Made by a program: the position numbers and the translations under genes. A stretch of 64,000 nt of DNA from Prostheceraeus crozeri (Eukaryota; Platyhelminthes; Polycladida; Euryleptidae), in NCBI GenBank assembly GCA_907163375.1, contig CAJQUW010007090.1:405638-469637 (forward strand). The letters are read 5' to 3'. This document shows, one piece after another, positions 57,901 to 64,000 of this stretch. A model generated the notes under the pieces. The model did no database searches and had not been told where the DNA came from. It was given only the letters and a program-made list of their open reading frames with translations. How positions within the stretch are numbered: the first letter of the stretch is position 1; each line of letters starts with the position of its first letter.

Positions 57901-60010
57901 ATGAGTTGTTTCTCAGGTCATTGCTGTCCGTTGCTTGTTGCGTTGTAGCACCCTATCGAGTATTATCATGAAAAGGTGTGGACAGATTTTGGTTGCAATT
58001 GAAGCGGAGTCACTAATGTTTTTCTTGACAATGTGAAGTCATGTTGCGAAGAAAACGACTTGAAAATAATTCGAGAGATGATGGAACATTAAGATGATTG
58101 CATGAGTTGTTTCTCAGGTCATTGCTGTCCGTTGCTTGTTGCGTTGTAGCAACCCTATCGAGTATTATCATGAAAAGGTGTGGACAGATTTTGGTTGCAA
58201 TTGAAGCGGAGTCACTAATGTTTTTCTTGACAATGTGAAGTCATGTTGCGAAGAAAACGACTTGAAAATAATTCGAGAGATGATGGAACATTAAGATGAT
58301 TGCATGAGTTGTTTCTCAGGTCAGGGTTACCGGTTGGATGTTGTTTTGCAAAGTTGTTTAGAGAATGGTGATAAGACGGTTTGAAAAGACTCTGGTTGCA
58401 ATTGAAGCGGAGTCACTAATGTTTTTCTTGACAATGTGAAGTCATGTTGCGAAGAAAACGACTTGAAAATAATTCGAGAGATGATGGAACATTAAGATGA
58501 TTGCATGAGTTGTTTCTCAGGTCATTGCTGTCCGTTGCTTGTTGCGTTTGTAGCACCCTATCGAGTATTATCATGAAAAGGTGTGGACAGATTTTGGTTG
58601 CAATTGAAGCGGAAGTCACTAATGTTTTTCTTGACAATGTGAAGTCATGTTGCGAAGAAAACGACTTGAAAATAATTCGAGAGATGATGGAACATTAAGA
58701 TGATTGCACGAGTTGTTTCTCAGGTCAGAGTCGCCGGTTGGATGTTGCTTTGCAAAGTCGTTTAGAGAATGTTGATGTTGATACGAGGTGTGGACAGATT
58801 GGTTGCAACTGAGCCAGAATCGTCAAGGTTTTTTCTTGACGATGTGAAGTCATGTTGCGAAGAAACTGACATGAAATTCGAGAGGTGATGGAGAATTCCG
58901 ATGATTGCATGAGTTGTTTCTCAGGTCATTGCTGTCCGTTGCTTGTTGCGTTGTAGCACCATATGGAGTATTATCATGAAAAGGTGTGGACAGATTTTGG
59001 TTGCAATTGAAGCGGAGTCACTAATGTTTTTCTTAACAATGTGAAGTCATGTTTGCGAAGAAAATGACATGAACTTCGAGAGGTGATTGAAAATTATGAT
59101 GATTGCATGAGTTGTTTCTCAGGTCATTGCTGTCCGTTGCTTGTTGCGTTGTAGCACCCTATCGAGTATTATCATGAAAAGGTGTGGACAGATTTTGGTT
59201 GCAATTGAAGCGGAGTCACTAATGTTTTCTTGACAATGTGAAGTCATGTTGCGAAGAAAACGACTTGAAAATAATTCGAGAGATGATGGAACATTAAGAT
59301 GATTGCATGAGTTGTTTCTCAGGTCATTGCTGTCCGTTGCTTGTTGCGTTGTAGCACCCTATCGAGTATTATCATGAAAAGGTGTGGACAGATTTTGGTT
59401 GCAATTGAAGCGGAGTCACTAATGTTTTTCTTGACAATGTGAAGTCATGTTGCGAAGAAAACGACTTGAAAATAATTCGAGAGATGATGGAACATTAAGA
59501 TGATTGCATGAGTTGTTTCTCAGGTCAGGGTTACCGGTTGGATGTTGTTTTGCAAAGTTGTTTAGAGAATGGTGATAAGAGGGTATGAAAAGACTCTGGT
59601 TGCAATTGAAGCGGAGTCACTAATGTTTTTCTTGACAATGTGAAGTCATGTTGCGAAGAAAACGACTTGAAAATAATTCGAGAGATGATGGAACATTAAG
59701 ATGATTGCATGAGTTGTTTCTCAGGTCATTGCTGTCCGTTGCTTGTTGCGTTGTAGCACCCTATCGAGTATTATCATGAAAAGGTGTGGACAGATTTTGG
59801 TTGCAATTGAAGCGGAGTCGCTAATGTTTTTCTTGTCAATGTGAAGTCATGATGCGAAGAAAACGACTTGAAAATAATTCGAGAGATGATTGAAAATTAA
59901 GATGATTGCATGAGTTGTTTCTCAGGTCATTGCTGTCCGTTGCTTGTTGCGTTGTAGCACCCTATGGAGTATTATCATGAGAAGGTGTGGACAGATTTTG
60001 GTTGCAATTC
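51931..60010. repeat. Young ~200-bp satellite with higher-order repeats
   Basis: About 40 monomers of 197-204 bp. Four types are distinguishable after ttgtttctcaggtca: A (ttgctgtccgttgc with acgacttgaaaataatt), B (gagtcgccgg), C (gggttaccgg) and D (A-like start with ttcttaacaatg and a shorter end). The order is A A B D A B D A A', then C A A A B D A A twice, then C A B D A A twice, then C A. C-type starts lie at 53905, 55508, 57117, 58322 and 59526, giving periods of 1603, 1609, 1205 and 1204. B-type starts at 54708, 56314, 57518 and 58726 give the same periods. Nothing in it looks coding. Confidence 0.9.
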
Positions 60011-60300
60011 AGTTAGGGTAATAAATGTCTTGCTGACGTCATGAAGCTTTATTGCGAAGATAATATGGAAAAGTTTAAAAATTGGTTCGATGATTGCATG
60101 ACACAAACATTGACGCAAAACATTCCATGATTGCATGAATTGTTTTTCTTGTCAGAGTCATCGATTGGTTACCGTTTTTGTAATGACGTTTCGAGAATCG
60201 TCATGTGAAAGTGTGGGCATACTTTGCTTGCAATTGAGCCAGAATCACTAATGTTTTTCTTGACGTTTTAAAGGTGTTGTGTATATTTTTTTGTCAACGA
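60011..60300. repeat. Diverged edge monomers of the satellite
   Basis: Same orientation as the main array but strongly diverged: gatgattgcatga, gaattgttttt, ttgcaattgagccagaatc and tttttcttgacg are still recognisable, with lost spacing. This is the old right border of the array. Confidence 0.7.
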
Positions 60301-60681
60301 TGAGGCATGCTAAAAATTCAATTGATAGTGTATTATTCAAAGAAACGGATTGAAAAACTTTTTTGCTAACTCTACTGTGCAATCTCGTGTATAACACGGT
60401 ATGAAACTCATTTTAGAGAGCATGGTTTTAAAAGGTGGCTTTAAAACATGGCTTTGGGAAAATGTACTATGAAAGATTGCACAACTATGTAGAAAACCTA
60501 GTTTTCAGGGAGAACTATTCTGAAAGAAGTCCTCTTGTTATCTTCCAAACATTTCTGCTCTTTTCCTGATGTAATTTTTTATAGGTTCCGGTGCCATGTT
60601 TGTGCTACTTTTTGGTAGAATTACATGAAAAGACCAACACATATTTTGATTATTTTCAACAATTTGAATTTTCGGAAATTC

Positions 60682-60754
60682 AATGGGACCCAATACGTAG
60701 AGGAGGAAGAATAAAAAAAACTTATACTTCTTCCTCTACGTAATGGGTCCCATT
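60682..60754. repeat. 73-bp palindrome (33-bp arms)
   Basis: Arms 60682-60714 and 60722-60754 pair with about three mismatches around a 7-base A-rich spacer; they carry aatgggaccca and ctctacgta. A small fold-back or MITE remnant is likely. Confidence 0.7.
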
Positions 60755-60906
60755 TAGCAAAAACGGGTGGTCGCATCTGACCTCACTACAGAATGCACAT
60801 CATGCAGCAACAGTAAGTCCGCAAAGATGCGAAGGAGTTGTGGTTGGCAGTGTGTCTGAAAACGGCAGATTTTCAATCAGCAGGCCATGTTTTCAAACTT
60901 GCGAAG

Positions 60907-62170
60907 GATCTGTAGGACAGGTTATTACATGGAATTTAACGAAACGTGATGTAAATCTGAGTGAGATGCCATAGAACGTTGCTGTAGCTGTACAGAATTT
61001 TCGGCAATGAAGAATGGGAGTTGTGACTACCTTTGTTTTTGAAAATTTGAAATTCGACTAAAGCGGTCATCTTGTGTAGGCCCTGTAAGACAAAGCACTG
61101 CATGGATTTTGATGAAAGTTGACGCAAATGTGAGTAACATGCCACAGAACATTGGTGTAACTCTACGGAATTGTCTTCAACGAGGAACAGTAGTTGTGAG
61201 TTGCTTTGTTTTTGAAAATTTGAAAATCAGTTGCGTAAGCTATAATTTTTAGCCTATAATTTCTCTGTAGGACAAAGCACTGCATGGATTTTGATGAAAG
61301 TTGACGCAAATGTGAGTGAGATGCCACAGAACATTGGTGTAGCTCTGCGGAATTGTCTACAACGAGGAACAGTAGTTGTGACTAGCTGTGTTTTTGAAAA
61401 TTTGAAAATCAGTTGCGTAAGCTGTAATTTTTAGCCTATAATTTCTCTGTAGGACAGGGCACTGTTTGGATTTTGATGAAACTTAATGTGAAGGTGATAG
61501 AGGTACCGTGGAGCATTGCTGTAGCTGTACAGAATTTTCTGCAATGAAAAATGGGAGTTGTGACTACCTTTGTTTTTGAAAATTTGAAATTCGACTAAAG
61601 CGGTCATCTTGTGTAGGCCCTGTAAGACAAAGCACTGCATGGATTTTGATGAAAGTTGACGCAAATGTGAGTAACATGCCACAGAACATTGGTGTAGCTC
61701 TACGGAATTGTCTGCAATGAGGAACAGTAGTTGTGACTAGCTGTGTTTTTGAAAATTTGAAAATCAGTTGCGTAAGCTGTAATTTTTAGCCTATAATTTC
61801 TCTGTAGGACAGGGCACTGTTTGGATTTTGATGAAACTTAATGTGAAGGTGATAGAGGTACCGTGGAGCATTGCTGTAGCTGTACAGAATTTTCTGCAAT
61901 GAAGAAAGGAAGTTGTGACTTTTTGACTGAGTGTTTGAAATTCAACATTCATGTCGGTCATCTTGTGTAGGCCCTGAAGGACAGCGCGGAGTATAGAATT
62001 TGATAAAATTTGGATTGATGCTGAGTGCCGTGCTGTCGAGCATCTTTGTAATTCTACTTAATTTTCTGCAGTGAGGGAAGGATGTTGTGACTAGCTGTGT
62101 TTTTAAAAATTGGAGATTCAATACCCTGTTGGACAGGGTTTTCTATGACTTTCTATTAAACTTGAGGGGA
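60907..62170. repeat. Tandem repeat of 170/183-bp units in two types
   Basis: Units begin around ctgta(a/g)gacaa/ggg at 60907, 61080, 61265, 61447, 61617, 61802, 61972 and 62124. Type X (about 170 bp) contains gctgtacagaatttt and cggtcatcttgtg. Type Y (about 183 bp) contains cacagaacattggtg and gcctataatttctc. The order is X Y Y X Y X and two decaying X-like units. It shows no clear similarity to the 200-bp satellite. Minus-strand open frames in it are fortuitous. Confidence 0.8.
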
Positions 62171-62846
62171 TTATCGGGGCTTCTTGTAGCTTTGGTTAGG
62201 CTGTATTTCGTTTTCTGAAATAAAGCGCATGAGATTCGTTCTATTTTAGTCTCTCGGATAGCTGCATTTGTTTAGGTGGTAAAAAAATTAGGAGTCGAAA
62301 ATGTTTCCGGCTGTCAATTGTGCGACTACAAATTTAGAGATTATTTGAGAATCTATTTTGCTAGCTGTTGTCGATGTATGTAAAAGTCAATATCTCAAGG
62401 TCTTCTTATATTGAAATGATTTCATGACATGACTTTGAATGACGAAATTCTTCCATACCTCATTACACGAAAGAAATTAAAACCCTCAAATCAACGCACT
62501 ATAATTTTGTTGTTATTGGACGTTTCTTCGTCACAGCATTGCCACTTTTCAAAGGAAAAAAAATTCAGAAAACAGCTTGCAAATGTGCCCTTCTCACAAA
62601 TAGTTTACTACTGACAATAGAATTGAGAATCAAAAGCCATTTTTCTATTTTTAAGTTATATTTGTAGTAATTTCTCCTATATTTTAAGTTTCCATAACTT
62701 TCTCGACGATCATTCACACATTTATCAACCGATAAAAATTTTCGCATTTGTATCAGTGAATTTCCATATTTTCAAATTTCGAGCACTGCTGATACTTCTT
62801 TGTGAAACGCAATTCCTCTGCAGACTGCTTAATAATACTGATTAGG
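62171..62846. other. Non-coding DNA after the tandem repeats
   Basis: AT-rich; nothing recognisable apart from weak remains of the X-type repeat at the left edge. Confidence 0.4.
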
Positions 62847-62952
62847 CAGTTGAAATTAACAGCGTTTCACAAAACCAAATATTAAGCAGTGTGGGACTAA
62901 TATAAATCACTGCTTAATATGTGGTTTTGTGAAGCGCTGCTAATTTCGACTG
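62847..62952. repeat. Palindrome with 45-bp arms
   Basis: Arms 62847-62891 and 62908-62952 (cagttgaaattaacagcg... and ...gctaatttcgactg) surround a 16-base spacer. The surrounding unit ends near 63055 with aatgggcccc, also seen inverted near 32560, so this is probably a MITE-like family. Confidence 0.65.
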
Positions 62953-63202
62953 TTTAAATCACTGATTTAAATCACTGCTTTAAATTTATTTTATGAAACT
63001 CAAAACATTATCCACACTGATATAGAGCACTAATTTATTTAATGAAATGGGCCCCAGATAATGCTAAGACTATGTAAGGCGATGAAAGACAAAGAGGCGA
63101 GCCTAGTCACTTTCTGATACAAAGACCTTTTTCTTGTTACATTGAGTGATTCTGTTATCTGATATAGCTGAGAAATACGATGCGTGAGGTAGAAGAATAT
63201 TG

Positions 63203-64000
63203 TAATGGATCAGCCGGTGTAATAGCCAGGAGACCAAATTTGTACCGGTTAAGCCGATGTCATAGCCATTGCCATAGATTTTTGCCATTACTATTTTCAG
63301 CTGGTAAATTTTGAAATACTTGTGTAGGGCGTAACTATGACGAAACATCCACTCTTGCTTCCGCATTTAAACACTAGAATTATTTTTAGTCATTAAAATC
63401 TGTGCGAAATCCCATTGGTGTAATGTATTTCAGGGAGAAGTAAATGCAGAAATTCAGAAAGAGATACATATCAGGAATTGTTCACAGGATGAAATTTTAG
63501 ATATAGGCAAAAATCTGGCCCTCTACCCTCAATTTGCACGGTTTTAGAGTTATCACCCCCACTAAGATGGGGCATGAATCACCATAGAAATTGACAACAA
63601 TAAAACCTCTAGAATGGAAATTAAGCTTCATGCAATGCACAATAACGGCACATAAATCGCACGCATTTTCACTTAGATGCACCTGCCAACGTCCGCATCA
63701 TTGGGCTAGAATCAGTCACATGAGTAAATCGAAGCTTTTAATTGGTTCTTCACATAGAAATAGATTGTTGTTTATCTGAAGTTCGCTAGAATGGAAATTG
63801 ACTCAAGGTCGCGGCACATCCAGGGGAACTAAGTTGGGGCATGAAGAACCAATTAAAAGCTTCGATTTACTCATGTGGCTGATTCTAGCCCAATGACACA
63901 GACGTTGGCAGGTGCATCTAAGTGAAAATGCGTGCGATTTATGTGCCGTTATTGTGCATTGCATGAAGCTTAATTTCCATTCTAGAGGGTTTTTTCATTG
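63203..64000. repeat. Complex fold-back element at the window edge
   Basis: Two arms of about 150 bases (63599-63752 and 63842-64000) are near-perfect inverted repeats with a spacer of about 90 bases. The spacer repeats part of the arm (ctagaatggaaattgac) and part of the preceding DNA (actaag.tggggcatgaa at 63558 and 63829). Segments 63203-63275 and 63510-63545 recur inverted at 49030-49110 and 48265-48325. No coding frame was recognised; a non-autonomous fold-back transposon is the best guess. It may continue past the window. Confidence 0.7.

Noticed and set aside
55428-58910. Many open frames of 60-117 codons on both strands in the satellite
   Set aside because: They repeat with the monomers, change with every indel and match no family; they reflect a stop-poor repeat, not genes.
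51931-60010. CRISPR-like array
   Set aside because: The repeated unit is about 200 bp without separate short repeats and unique spacers, and the genome is eukaryotic; this is satellite DNA.
60936-61682. Repeated minus-strand frame beginning MACYSHLRQLSSKS
   Set aside because: A by-product of the 170/183-bp tandem repeat; the frame is lost in the other units.

Overview
The window is eukaryotic. Its AT-rich intergenic DNA, GT-AG introns, poly(A) signals, a GIY-YIG Penelope-like element (PLE), a Ty3/Gypsy LTR element, an APE-type LINE and satellite arrays all point to an animal. I think an aquatic invertebrate is likely, but nothing here identifies the species.

Two host genes can be partly traced, both on the minus strand. 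Gene 1 is a coiled-coil protein. It is supported by three short exons (47398-47332, 35353-35273, 34346-34240) whose phases join perfectly, plus a plausible last exon at 33880-33830. A LINE sits in its 12 kb intron. Gene 2 starts at 31661 with a clear initiator exon and a second exon 37 bases on. A run of phase-0 exons at 6285-6214, 5074-4967 and 4525-4478, with a terminal reading frame ending at 4150 just before AATAAA, could be its 3' part. If so, the PLE array and the Gypsy element lie in a roughly 25 kb intron. Neither protein is recognised.

From 13021 to 24174 there are four PLE copies: two tandem copies on the minus strand, then two tandem copies on the plus strand, pointing away from a centre near 18455. 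The whole 11.15 kb block is bounded by one 13-bp direct repeat (13008-13020 and 24175-24187), as if it entered as one event. A Ty3/Gypsy element (24231-28386, minus) follows after 43 bp. Its 181-bp LTRs are identical, but its coding region is broken and its integrase lacks the second catalytic Asp.

From about 49.5 kb to the end the window is mostly repeats. There is an old diverged array in inverted orientation (49530-51290) and a young ~200-bp satellite with clear higher-order structure (about 51.93-60.01 kb; 6-mer and 8-mer super-units of four monomer types). These are followed by diverged edge monomers, a second tandem family of 170/183-bp units (60907-62170), and fold-back elements up to the window end. 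Hammerhead-ribozyme-like motifs occur at 11.1 kb and, as an inverted pair, at 49.8 kb. Many lesions are one-base changes in homopolymers, so assembly error must be considered when judging which elements are dead.
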